Below are positions 55,203 through 64,000 of a DNA stretch of 64,000 nucleotides, one piece after another. Location: contig NZ_JAPDNR010000001.1 of the NCBI RefSeq assembly GCF_025989125.1, forward strand, positions 7,862,087 to 7,926,086. The letters are read 5' to 3'. A program made the translations under genes and the position numbers. Under the pieces are notes generated by a model, which saw nothing but the letters and a program-made list of their open reading frames with translations, did not search any database and was not told the origin of the DNA. The DNA is from Chitinophaga nivalis. Its GTDB lineage: Bacteria > Bacteroidota > Bacteroidia > Chitinophagales > Chitinophagaceae. Position 1 is the stretch's first letter. Every line of letters begins with the position of its first letter.

Positions 55203-58200
55203 ATGAAATGGTTTCTATCCATGGGGTTAATGCTGACACTATTGTTGGCTGGGAGCTTGAACACAATGACTAGCGCTATCCCGCAGGCACAAGATCCACC
55301 AACAACTATTGTCGTCAGTATTCAGGTAAAGAATAAAGGCCTGGAAGAGGTAATGACAGAAATATCCACTAAAACAGGACTCAACTTTCATTACGACAAA
55401 ACTGATCTTAACCTGAAAAAAAAGGTCACTTTAAATTGTACCCAAACACCTATTGATGAAGTTCTCGCGTTATTATCAGCACAAACCGGATTAAAGTTTA
55501 CCCGCATTAATAATAAAATCATTGTAGGAACAGCTAACGACACCGGTTCATCACACACAGTAGACCTGGTTAATCACGTTTCACTCGAAAGAGAAATTAC
55601 AGGCACCGTACGCGATAGTAAAGGCACGCCACTCCCGGGGGTTACAATTCAGATCAAGAGCACTAATAAAGGCACACAATCTAACGCCGAAGCAGGTTTT
55701 ACCATTAAAGCCGGCCCCGGTGATATTCTCGTTTTCAGCTCTGTCGGTTTTGTGACCAAAGAAATCAATATAGGCACCGGCAACGAAATGCACGTACGTA
55801 TGCTGGAGAATATCAAAGGACTCAGTGAGCTGGTGGTTACCGCCCTGGGCATCCAGAAAAAAGCCAGAGAACTCCCCTATTCCGCCCAGCAACTGGATGG
55901 TGATGAGCTATCTGCTGTAAAAGACGCCAATGTCATCAATTCACTGAGCGGCAGATCAGCCGGCGTTACCATTGTCCGCAATGCTTCCGGTATCGGCGGC
56001 TCCGCAAGGGTGGTGCTCCGCGGTAATAAATCTACCCGGGAAAATCAGCCCCTGTATATTGTAGACGGGATTCCCTACGCCAACTATACCCCTGCCCAGC
56101 CGGTAGACGTGTGGGGACAATCCAACAACACCATTGGCGCTGGTGGCCGCGATGGCGGAGATGGTATTTCCAACATTAACCCCGACGATATTGAAAGCAT
56201 CAGCATTATGAAAGGTGCTTCTGCCGCCGCTTTATACGGCAGCCAGGCGGCCAACGGCGTGATTCTCATTACGACTAAAAGAGGCCGGCCCGGTAAAAAT
56301 AAGATTGATGTCGCCTCCGACTTCACCCTGGAAACACCCGCATTGCTTCCACCACTGCAATACCGCTACGCCCAGAAAGAGCCACCCGGCCCGAATATTA
56401 TCGGTAAGCCGCAGCCAGGATCTATCGGCAGCTGGGGCGCCCCCATTCAGGTACCTGATCATGTCCGTCATTTCTATAACACCGGTTATACACTCACCAA
56501 TACCGTTTCCTTCAGCGGCGGTACCGAAACCGCACAAAGCTATTTTTCCTACGCCAATACCACCAATAAAGGCATTTTACCGACCAATAAATTCAACCGG
56601 CATACCGCCAATTTCCGGGAAACATTAAAGTTGCTGAATGAAAAACTGGTAATGGATGCCAACGTCTCCTTCCTGGCACAGAATACAGAGAACCGCCTCT
56701 CTTCCGGCTTATACTACAGCCCTATTTCCGGCTTGTATACCCTGCCCCGCGGACAGGACTTTGCTTATTACAGCAACAACTTCGAATATTACGACAACAG
56801 CCGCCAGCTATACCTGCAGAACTGGTGGAACATCCGGCATGATAAAGAATGGATAGGGCAGGATGATCAGCAAAATCCGGTATGGGCCCTGAAACGCAAC
56901 CGGCGGCTCGACTTACGGTACCGGGGTACCGCTACCCTGGCGCTGAGTTATCAGCTCAACAACTGGTTGTCGGTGAAAGGGCGCGGCAGCTTCGATAAAT
57001 CACTGGACCAGTACGAACTGGAAGCCTACGCAGGTACCCAGGTGGTACTGGCCCCCACCAATGGCCGCTATACCCTGGAAAAAGAACTCAATACCCAGCT
57101 ATACGCCGACCTGATGGTGAATGCTACCGGCAAAGTGACCAACCAAATACACCTCGCCGGCAACATCGGCGCCAGCATTTCAGATATAAGGGCACATGAA
57201 CGCACCTACAACGGCGCCAATCCCAATGCAGATCCGGGACTGTTCTATGCCAATAAATTTTCTGTTTCCAATATCCTGAGCAGTGCCATGGATGCACAGC
57301 ACAGTGTGGAGAAAAAACAGTTACAAGCCCTCTTCGCCAATGCACAGGTGGGTTTCCGGAACTACCTGTTCCTGGACCTTACGGCACGAAACGACTGGTC
57401 CAGTACTTTTGCCTTTACTCCCACAAAGCCTATGGGATATTTATATTATTCTGCCGGCCTCTCTGCTATCTGGAGCGATATGTTTAAAATGCCGGAGCCG
57501 ATAGACTTCCTCCGTTCCCGGCTCTCCTACGCCAGAGTAGGTAATGATATTGCCAGCTATTCTTCCAACCCCGCTCCTTTTACCTTACTCACCGTAGCCG
57601 GTGTATCACGGGTGGTGCTGAACCAGCGTACTCCCTATCCCGGCGTGTACCTGGAACCGGAAGACAACCGGGCATTTGAAGTGGGACTGGAAGCCAGGTT
57701 TCTCAAAAACCGTATATCCGCCGACGTTACTTTCTATAAAAACAACAACTATAAACAATACATGGAAGTACCGGCGCCTCCCGGTACCAAATACCTGACC
57801 TATTATCTGAATATGGGTAATATTCAGAACATGGGCTGGGAAGCCACACTCACCTTAACGCCTATACGTAGTAAACAAATAACCTGGACCAGCACGATCA
57901 ACTTTGCCACCAACTGCAATAAGGTGATTACCCTCAGCAATACCAGCATCCCGGGAGCTGATACGACCAATATGTTTGTGCTCACCGATTTCGGGGTGAA
58001 CATGTTCGGCTCCTTTATCAAAGAAGGCGGTTCCTGGGGAGATATTTATGCCAACAAAGAACTCGCTACCAATGAGCAAGGGCAGTATCTTATTGACGAA
58101 CGCGGCTACCTGAAAACCAACAAGACCTTTAAGAAAATAGGCAATCCCAGTCCGGACTTTACCCTGGGCTGGAACAACAGCGTAGAATTCCGGAATCTTA

Positions 58201-58667
58201 CCCTCAGCTTTCTGATAGATGGCCGTTTCGGCGGTAAAGTGATGAGCATCACCCAGGCCATTCTGGATGGTTACGGCGTAAGTGAAGCTACCGCCAAAGC
58301 CCGCGACAACGGAGGCGTAGCGCTGAATGCGGTTTACACCAACGGCGCCCCCTTTACGGGTAAAATAAATGCAGAAACCTATTATACTACGATCGGCAGC
58401 AGGGCAGGTATCGGAGAAATGTATATGTATGATGCTACAAATATCCGGTTACGGGAACTGGCTGTCAGCTATCGTTTTCCTGTGAAAGGGAAATGGATAC
58501 GCAGCATTCGTGCCGGCATCATTGGCAGGAACCTTTGTTTTTTTGCGCTGCACGCACCTTTCGATCCGGAAGTTTCTATGGGAACAGGCAATGGCTTACA
58601 AGGCGTGGACGTATTCGGGCTACCACCCACCCGCAGTATGGGGGTTAATTTTAAAGTCGGATTTTAA
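55203..58667 (+). CDS. STN-domain SusC/RagA TonB-linked transporter (pair 3)
   Basis: 1,154 residues from ATG 55203 (an ATG at 55182 is in frame; MKWFLSMGLMLTLLLAG suits a signal peptide better). The mature N-terminus has an STN signalling domain (NKGLEEVMTEISTKTGLNFH to KIIVG, about 40-105) that transmits binding to FecR. Regulatory-like domain (ITGTVRDSKGTPLPGVTIQI), plug and barrel follow; ending GVNFKVGF. Paralogue of the SusC at 60735. Confidence 0.92.
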   Translation: MKWFLSMGLMLTLLLAGSLNTMTSAIPQAQDPPTTIVVSIQVKNKGLEEVMTEISTKTGLNFHYDKTDLNLKKKVTLNCTQTPIDEVLALLSAQTGLKFTRINNKIIVGTANDTGSSHTVDLVNHVSLEREITGTVRDSKGTPLPGVTIQIKSTNKGTQSNAEAGFTIKAGPGDILVFSSVGFVTKEINIGTGNEMHVRMLENIKGLSELVVTALGIQKKARELPYSAQQLDGDELSAVKDANVINSLSGRSAGVTIVRNASGIGGSARVVLRGNKSTRENQPLYIVDGIPYANYTPAQPVDVWGQSNNTIGAGGRDGGDGISNINPDDIESISIMKGASAAALYGSQAANGVILITTKRGRPGKNKIDVASDFTLETPALLPPLQYRYAQKEPPGPNIIGKPQPGSIGSWGAPIQVPDHVRHFYNTGYTLTNTVSFSGGTETAQSYFSYANTTNKGILPTNKFNRHTANFRETLKLLNEKLVMDANVSFLAQNTENRLSSGLYYSPISGLYTLPRGQDFAYYSNNFEYYDNSRQLYLQNWWNIRHDKEWIGQDDQQNPVWALKRNRRLDLRYRGTATLALSYQLNNWLSVKGRGSFDKSLDQYELEAYAGTQVVLAPTNGRYTLEKELNTQLYADLMVNATGKVTNQIHLAGNIGASISDIRAHERTYNGANPNADPGLFYANKFSVSNILSSAMDAQHSVEKKQLQALFANAQVGFRNYLFLDLTARNDWSSTFAFTPTKPMGYLYYSAGLSAIWSDMFKMPEPIDFLRSRLSYARVGNDIASYSSNPAPFTLLTVAGVSRVVLNQRTPYPGVYLEPEDNRAFEVGLEARFLKNRISADVTFYKNNNYKQYMEVPAPPGTKYLTYYLNMGNIQNMGWEATLTLTPIRSKQITWTSTINFATNCNKVITLSNTSIPGADTTNMFVLTDFGVNMFGSFIKEGGSWGDIYANKELATNEQGQYLIDERGYLKTNKTFKKIGNPSPDFTLGWNNSVEFRNLTLSFLIDGRFGGKVMSITQAILDGYGVSEATAKARDNGGVALNAVYTNGAPFTGKINAETYYTTIGSRAGIGEMYMYDATNIRLRELAVSYRFPVKGKWIRSIRAGIIGRNLCFFALHAPFDPEVSMGTGNGLQGVDVFGLPPTRSMGVNFKVGF

Positions 58668-58678
58668 TATACTTACCA

Positions 58679-60259
58679 ATGCAAAACCGGACTAACATAT
58701 TTCTGTTGATAATCGTCACCCTATTTTCAGGTTACGGCTGTACCAAAAATTTTGATAGTATCAATAAAAATCCTTTCGATTTTGATGAAGATGAACTGGT
58801 AGCAGATCACCGGCTGATGGGTGAACCCCTTTCGCAGGCACAGTTAAACCTGCTGATTTATAACGATCCACCTACTGCACAATTACAGCAGAATCTCAAT
58901 GCAGATGTATTCTCCGGGTATATGATGCCTCCTACTCCCTTTGAAGGCAACATCAATAATACCAACTATGGTTTGCTCTACTTCTGGAACAATAAACCCT
59001 GGCTCATCGCTTATGCGTATGTGATGAAATCCTGCGATTTTGCACAGGAAAAAGCCCGGGGTAAGTATCCTGATTTCTATGCATGGGCACAGATCCTTAA
59101 AGTAGAAGCCATGCACAGGGTCAGTGATATTTACGGCCCTATCATCTACTCTCATTATGGTGTTATCAATCCCGATAAAAGTGTGGACTATGACTCGCAG
59201 CAGGAAGCTTATTATCATTTCTTTACGGACCTGGATTCTGCGATTAATGTGTTAACCAGGTATATTGATAGTAATGCGCAGCAACGGTTCAGTGCCTTCG
59301 ATCTGGTATACAACGGCGACTATAGCCGTTGGGTAAAATTTGCCAACACCCTGCGCTTACGGCTGGCTATCCGTATATACAATGTAGATCCGGAGAAAGC
59401 CCGTAAAGAAGGAGAAGCGGCCCTGCGGCATCCGCTGGGACTGTTGCAGGACCCACAGGATTTATTTGCGGTCAATATTTCACCGGTTACGCACCCACTG
59501 AATATTATGTGCTACACCTGGGCTGATCTGCGCATGAGCGCTCCCATGGAATCGATCTTAACCGGTTACAAAGATCCACGGCTGCCGCATTATTTTGTGC
59601 CTACTGATGCCGGTACCAATACCTATCATGGTATCCGCAATGGTATCAATATTTCCGCCAAGGAAGAGTATTCCGGATTTTCGCAGCTGGTAAGATTTGA
59701 GAACAGGATTTTATTTATGACGGTAGCAGAGGCCTGGTTTCTAAAAGCAGAAGCCGCCCTGCATAACTGGAAAAATGCCGGCAATGCCGCCAATAATTAT
59801 GTGCAGGGAATCCAGGCATCCTTCCGGCAGTATAATATTCCCAATGTCAACGACTATATTAACAACAGCACCAACAAACCCAATCCCTATGTAGATCCGC
59901 GCAATCCGGAAAACAATATCCCTCCCGGCAGCCCTTATTTAAGCAAGATTACCATCCGGTGGGATGAACAGGCTACCGAGGCAGAGAAGCTGGAGCGTAT
60001 CATTACGCAAAAATGGATTGCTATGTTTCCGGAAGGACAGGAAGCCTGGAGTGAATTCCGACGTACCGGTTATCCTAAATTATTTCCGGTAGTGATCAAC
60101 AACAGTGGTAATACCATCGCTACAGAAAAATTTATCCGCCGCCTGCCTATTCCGCAGCTCGAAATCACCACCAATCCCAAAGCAGTTTACCGGGCAAGAC
60201 TTACCCTGGGAGGTGAGGATACCGGTGGTACTCCCCTTTGGTGGGATACCCGTCCATGA
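58679..60259 (+). CDS. SusD/RagB-like outer-membrane lipoprotein (pair 3)
   Basis: 526 residues; lipobox-like GYGC near 18-21, then CTKNFDSINKNPF, as in other SusD proteins here. VSDIYGPIIY near 143-152 and YDSQQEAYYHFFTDLDSA near 166-183 match the SusD-like_2 group. The gene follows the SusC stop by 11 bases. It should cap the STN-type SusC, so ligand capture is linked to sigma release. Confidence 0.9.
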   Translation: MQNRTNIFLLIIVTLFSGYGCTKNFDSINKNPFDFDEDELVADHRLMGEPLSQAQLNLLIYNDPPTAQLQQNLNADVFSGYMMPPTPFEGNINNTNYGLLYFWNNKPWLIAYAYVMKSCDFAQEKARGKYPDFYAWAQILKVEAMHRVSDIYGPIIYSHYGVINPDKSVDYDSQQEAYYHFFTDLDSAINVLTRYIDSNAQQRFSAFDLVYNGDYSRWVKFANTLRLRLAIRIYNVDPEKARKEGEAALRHPLGLLQDPQDLFAVNISPVTHPLNIMCYTWADLRMSAPMESILTGYKDPRLPHYFVPTDAGTNTYHGIRNGINISAKEEYSGFSQLVRFENRILFMTVAEAWFLKAEAALHNWKNAGNAANNYVQGIQASFRQYNIPNVNDYINNSTNKPNPYVDPRNPENNIPPGSPYLSKITIRWDEQATEAEKLERIITQKWIAMFPEGQEAWSEFRRTGYPKLFPVVINNSGNTIATEKFIRRLPIPQLEITTNPKAVYRARLTLGGEDTGGTPLWWDTRP

Positions 60260-60734
60260 CTGCAACCCCAGCGCATGCAGGCTTTTCCGGGAATACATAT
60301 GCAAGATTTATCTGCCTGTATCTTCCTGAAAATCTGTATTCTCAAGGACTTCCTATTTTTTTTTAATTTCCAATGGTACTATTTTAATTAACGCACGACA
60401 TCCTTCCTGTAGCAAGAATAAAAGTCTGGTTATCTGTAAAAAAAGCAACGTTATAAAAACTACATTTCATGTAACAGGATACAGGAAGTATTGCCGGGAG
60501 TACAGCCAACACGCGTACTTTAAGATATAGGCTGCACGCCGTCTGAAATAAGGTAAATACCGTCCACACTCATTTATGTATGTATGATAGTAAAGCATGG
60601 GTCACACCATACTAATGGGGATGTTTTGCTTTTCAACACGCCATCAAAGTTCTATTACCAATGCACGCTACTAATACCAATGGTCATTTTATCCGATTTA
60701 TACAAAACCATTATTAACCAAAAAAAAGGCAAGT
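60260..60734. other. Gap between SusCD pairs 3 and 4
   Basis: 475 bases without a supported gene. It includes a poly-T tract near 60353-60362 with a weak preceding stem; no strong terminator and no exact TAnnTTTG box were found for the next SusC gene. The upstream part is AT-rich. Confidence 0.5.
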
Positions 60735-63700
60735 ATGAAAAAACACCCAGGCCTTACGAAAGTGTGTGCTATGGCAGGTCTTGCACTCACTTCCATATTA
60801 GCAGACCATGCATATGTGAAGGCTGCCGGCTATTCTAATTCATCCACGACTTCCTTCCGCAGTATCTTACAGGAAAAAGAAATCAGCGGAACAGTACGTG
60901 ACAACAAAGGTAACCCCTTGCCAGGTGTTACTGTACAGGTAAAAGGGGGATCCCGTGGTACCCAGACCAATGCCAACGGCCAATATCATATTACTGCCAA
61001 AGCAGGGGATGTACTTATTTTTACCTCTGTGGGTTTTGGCTCACAGGAACAAACAGTTGGTAACAGCGCTACACTCAATGCCAGACTGGAAGACAATGTA
61101 AAAGGCCTGAATGAGCTGGTAGTAACCGCCCTCGGTATCCAGCGTAAAGCCAAAGACCTCACTTATTCCACACAACAGGTAAAAGGGGAAGACCTGACTA
61201 CCGTTAAAGAAAGTAACGTGCTGAACAGCCTGTCCGGTAAAGTATCCGGCTTACAGGTAAACCGCAGTGCTTCCGGTGTAGGTGGTTCTGCCCGTGTTAT
61301 TTTACGCGGACAAAAATCTATCCGGGAAAATCAGCCACTGTACGTGATTGATGGTGTACCCATTGCCAACTTCACCAGTGCGCAACCTTCCGACCTTTGG
61401 GGTCAGGCATCCGGCGCTTCTTCCGGTGGCCGTGACGGGGGTGATATCTTAAGTACCATCAACCCGGATGATATTGAGAGCATCAACGTATTAAAAGGTG
61501 CTTCTGCTTCTGCGCTTTATGGTAGCCAGGCTGCCAACGGGGTAATTATGATTTCCACTAAAAAAGGAAAAGTGGGTCAGGCGAAAATCGTTTATTCTTC
61601 CAACTTTACGATTGACAGACCTGCTTACCGCCCGGAGCTGCAATATGACTATAAACAAAGCGGCCCTGACGAGAAATATAGCTGGGGTCCAAAAGGTAGT
61701 AGCCCTGATCATGTGAAAAACTTTTTTCAGACCGGTACTACCTGGATTAATTCCGTGAATGTTTCAGGAGGCACAGAAAAAGCACAGACCTATTTCTCCT
61801 ATTCCAATACCACGAACAAAGGCATTATCCCTACTTCCAAGTTCGGACAGCATACTGTTAATTTCAGAGAAACTGCAAAATTCCTGAACGATAAACTGAG
61901 TCTGGATGCGAATGTGCAGATGACTACCCAGAAAGCATACAACCGGCCTACTTCCGGATTATACTACAATGCGCTGACCGGTTTATACTTATTCCCCAGA
62001 GGATTGGATTTCGAAGGATATAAAAATAACTATGAGTACTTCTCTCCTTCCCGCAACATGTACCTGCAGGACTGGTGGAATATCAATGCGGAGAAGAATC
62101 TGGCAGGAAACGACATTCAACAGAATCCTTATTGGATCCTGAACAGAAATATAACAGATAACCGTAAGGATAACATCATCGCTTCCCTCGCTGTTCGTTA
62201 CACCCTGAATGACTGGTTAAGCATCCAGGCACGTGGTAACGTCAACAAATCATGGGATAAATATGAACTGAAAGCCAATGCAGGTACGCAAACTACCATC
62301 GCAGACAAAAACGGACGTTACACTTACGACTTCCTGAGCAGCACCCAATATTATGGTGATGTATTACTGGTAGGTAACAAAAAACTGTCTGACAAAATTG
62401 GTTTCAACTTTACGGCCGGTACCAGCATCACAGATCTACGTCAGGACCGTACTTTCATGGACTCCAAAGATGCTGATTTAGCTTTTGCCAACGTATTCCA
62501 TATTGGTAATATCAACCTGAATACCGCATCCAAGGTAACGCCTACCGGTCAGAGAAGACAGCTACAGTCTGTATTCGGTACCGTAGGTTTCAACCTCAGC
62601 GAAAAAGTATTCCTGGATCTGACCGCACGTAACGACTGGTCTTCCACCCTGGCATTTACCCCTAATTTGAAAAAAGGTTACCTCTACTACTCTGCCGGGC
62701 TAAATGCCATCCTCAGCGACATTGTGCAACTGCCTAAATTTGTAGATTATGCCAAAGTACGCGGTTCCTTCGCGAGAGTGGGTAACGACGTAGCACAATT
62801 TTCTACCCTGCCGGTAAACCGGATCACCGCAGGTTTATTAACTTCCAATACTTCCGGCGCTTATCTGGGTCAAACCCTGAAACCGGAAATGACTACCTCT
62901 ATTGAATTTGGTACCGAGTGGAGATTGCTGGATAACCGCCTGAACTTTGACATTACCTGGTATAATTCTCATACAAAAGACCAGTACTTCGACTTTGCGA
63001 TTTCTTCCGGATACCTGTATCCGAATGCATTCATCAATGCCGGTAACGTACAAAACACCGGTATCGAAGCTTCCCTTGGCTATCAGGTAATCAAACAGAA
63101 AGATCTCACCTGGCAGACTAACTTCAACTTCACCCGTAACCGCAATAAAATCATTGAACTGGCGCCACAGCTGAAAGGTGATTACGTGATTACGCCAAGA
63201 GGCAACAACGTAAACAACTATGCCCTGATGCTGCATGAGGGTAGTTCTTTCGGTGATATCTATGGTCGTGAATTCCAGCGTGCAGACGATGGTTCCATTA
63301 TTGTAGACGATAAAGGCAACCCACAAAGCAAACCTGGTAAACTGTCTTACCTCGGTAACCCGACTCCTAAATTCCTGCTGGGATGGTCTAACACTGTGAC
63401 CTGGAAACAACTGAGTCTGAGCGTGCTGATAGATGGTCGTTTCGGTGGTAAAGTGATGAGCATCACCCAGGCAATGCTGGATGAATTCGGTGTGTCTAAG
63501 GCTAGTGCTGATGCCCGTGAGAATGGCGGTGTAGACATTCCTGCTACCAAAATCGGTGGTGGTAAATTTACCGGTAAAATACCTGCTCAAACATTCTATG
63601 GCGGCGTAGGTGGTCGTGCCGGTATCACTGAATACTATATGTATGATGCTACCAACATCCGTTTAAGAGAACTCGCCCTGACTTATGCAGTTCCATTACG

Positions 63701-63881
63701 TACCAATGTTATCAAAGATCTGAAAGTAGGTTTTGTTGGCCGCAATCTGTTCTTCTTCACCAAAAAAGCGCCTTATGATCCAGAATTGAGTATGAGTACC
63801 GACAACGGCGTACAAGGTGTGGATGTATTCGGATTACCGGCTACCCGCAGTTTTGGCTTGAATGTGAAATGTGCATTTTAA
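60735..63881 (+). CDS. SusC/RagA TonB-linked transporter (pair 4)
   Basis: 1,048 residues. Signal peptide (about 1-31), regulatory-like beta domain (ISGTVRDNKGNPLPGVTVQV), plug (NELVVTALGI; ARVILRGQKSIRENQPLYVI; ESINVLKGASASALYGSQAA) and a 22-strand barrel ending SFGLNVKCAF. It has no STN domain, yet its plug and barrel closely follow pair 3 (for example LIDGRFGGKVMSITQA in both), so the two arose by duplication and one lost or the other gained the signalling domain. Followed 29 bases later by a SusD gene. Confidence 0.92.
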   Translation: MKKHPGLTKVCAMAGLALTSILADHAYVKAAGYSNSSTTSFRSILQEKEISGTVRDNKGNPLPGVTVQVKGGSRGTQTNANGQYHITAKAGDVLIFTSVGFGSQEQTVGNSATLNARLEDNVKGLNELVVTALGIQRKAKDLTYSTQQVKGEDLTTVKESNVLNSLSGKVSGLQVNRSASGVGGSARVILRGQKSIRENQPLYVIDGVPIANFTSAQPSDLWGQASGASSGGRDGGDILSTINPDDIESINVLKGASASALYGSQAANGVIMISTKKGKVGQAKIVYSSNFTIDRPAYRPELQYDYKQSGPDEKYSWGPKGSSPDHVKNFFQTGTTWINSVNVSGGTEKAQTYFSYSNTTNKGIIPTSKFGQHTVNFRETAKFLNDKLSLDANVQMTTQKAYNRPTSGLYYNALTGLYLFPRGLDFEGYKNNYEYFSPSRNMYLQDWWNINAEKNLAGNDIQQNPYWILNRNITDNRKDNIIASLAVRYTLNDWLSIQARGNVNKSWDKYELKANAGTQTTIADKNGRYTYDFLSSTQYYGDVLLVGNKKLSDKIGFNFTAGTSITDLRQDRTFMDSKDADLAFANVFHIGNINLNTASKVTPTGQRRQLQSVFGTVGFNLSEKVFLDLTARNDWSSTLAFTPNLKKGYLYYSAGLNAILSDIVQLPKFVDYAKVRGSFARVGNDVAQFSTLPVNRITAGLLTSNTSGAYLGQTLKPEMTTSIEFGTEWRLLDNRLNFDITWYNSHTKDQYFDFAISSGYLYPNAFINAGNVQNTGIEASLGYQVIKQKDLTWQTNFNFTRNRNKIIELAPQLKGDYVITPRGNNVNNYALMLHEGSSFGDIYGREFQRADDGSIIVDDKGNPQSKPGKLSYLGNPTPKFLLGWSNTVTWKQLSLSVLIDGRFGGKVMSITQAMLDEFGVSKASADARENGGVDIPATKIGGGKFTGKIPAQTFYGGVGGRAGITEYYMYDATNIRLRELALTYAVPLRTNVIKDLKVGFVGRNLFFFTKKAPYDPELSMSTDNGVQGVDVFGLPATRSFGLNVKCAF

Positions 63882-63910
63882 CCTGATTCAGAACATCAAA
63901 AAAAAGAACT

Positions 63911-64000
63911 ATGAACTATAAAGCATTCAAAAAAGCAGGACTGGTACTCGCTGTGGCAGCGCTGAGTTTGGGTAGCTGTACCAAAAATTTCGAAGAGCTT
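63911..64000 (+). CDS. SusD-like lipoprotein, cut by the window edge (pair 4)
   Basis: Thirty codons are visible from ATG 63911. They encode a lipoprotein signal with lipobox LGSC at about 20-23 and then CTKNFEEL, the same N-terminus as the SusD proteins at 45921 and 58679. Position 29 bases after a SusC gene supports the call. The rest lies outside the window. Confidence 0.8.
   Translation, partial: MNYKAFKKAGLVLAVAALSLGSCTKNFEEL

Noticed and set aside
1..64000. tRNA, rRNA, CRISPR arrays, integrases and transposases
   Set aside because: Looked for by eye on both strands and not found. Absence of short RNAs cannot be guaranteed without a covariance search.

Overview
The window reads as a chromosomal segment of a Bacteroidota organism, most likely a Chitinophaga-like member of the Chitinophagaceae. 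The evidence is four SusC/SusD outer-membrane pairs, type IX secretion C-terminal domains of both type A and type B, and Bacteroidota promoters (TTTG, 19-21 nt, TAnnTTTG). There are few Shine-Dalgarno sites and a full set of Bacteroidota-style housekeeping genes. No rRNA, tRNA, CRISPR, prophage or insertion sequence was recognised. This placement is by family recognition only.

Layout. (1) 1-7074, minus strand: GH95 glycosidase, SSS sugar symporter, xylulokinase and xylose isomerase (xylA runs off the left edge), a set for releasing, importing and catabolising xylose-containing glycans. (2) 7171-10290: an SDR and an FAD oxidoreductase, divergent from a zinc alcohol dehydrogenase, with a palindrome between them. 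(3) 10363-18364, minus strand: the full isoleucine/valine block ilvE-ilvD-ilvB-ilvN-ilvC-ilvA. It is headed by a promoter, a 38-codon leader peptide with nine consecutive Val/Ile codons, an antiterminator and a terminator, which is a complete attenuator. (4) 18611-20595: an overlapping NahK-like sugar kinase and nucleotidyltransferase pair. A gene-free kilobase and a GH29 alpha-L-fucosidase follow. (5) 23127-38021: PLP enzyme, lipB, RluD-type pseudouridine synthase, a T9SS type B adhesin-like protein, two tandem paralogous ECF sigma/anti-sigma pairs, def, ruvX, ubiA, a TrmH-type methyltransferase and mutS. (6) 38099-50626, minus strand: a T9SS type A protein and two SusC/SusD operons. (7) 51166-53354: divergent LacI and AraC regulators. 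(8) 53485-64000, plus strand: ECF sigma factor, FecR, STN-bearing SusC and SusD, then a second closely related SusC without STN and a SusD cut by the right edge.

How the parts work together. Carbohydrate capture dominates. SusC/SusD pairs bind and import oligomers, GH95 and GH29 remove terminal fucose-type residues, the xyl genes burn xylose, and the kinase/nucleotidyltransferase pair probably salvages amino sugars into nucleotide sugars. Several levels of control are visible: leader-peptide attenuation (ilv), sigma/anti-sigma switching (three ECF systems), cell-surface signalling through an STN domain, and LacI/AraC regulators.

The strongest sequence-level signals beyond ordinary genes are the ilv attenuator, the tandem sigma/anti-sigma duplication with conserved TTG/GTG starts, the near-leaderless divergent mutS/trmH promoters, and the long leader of the SusC gene at 44700, which carries a perfect LacI-type palindrome.
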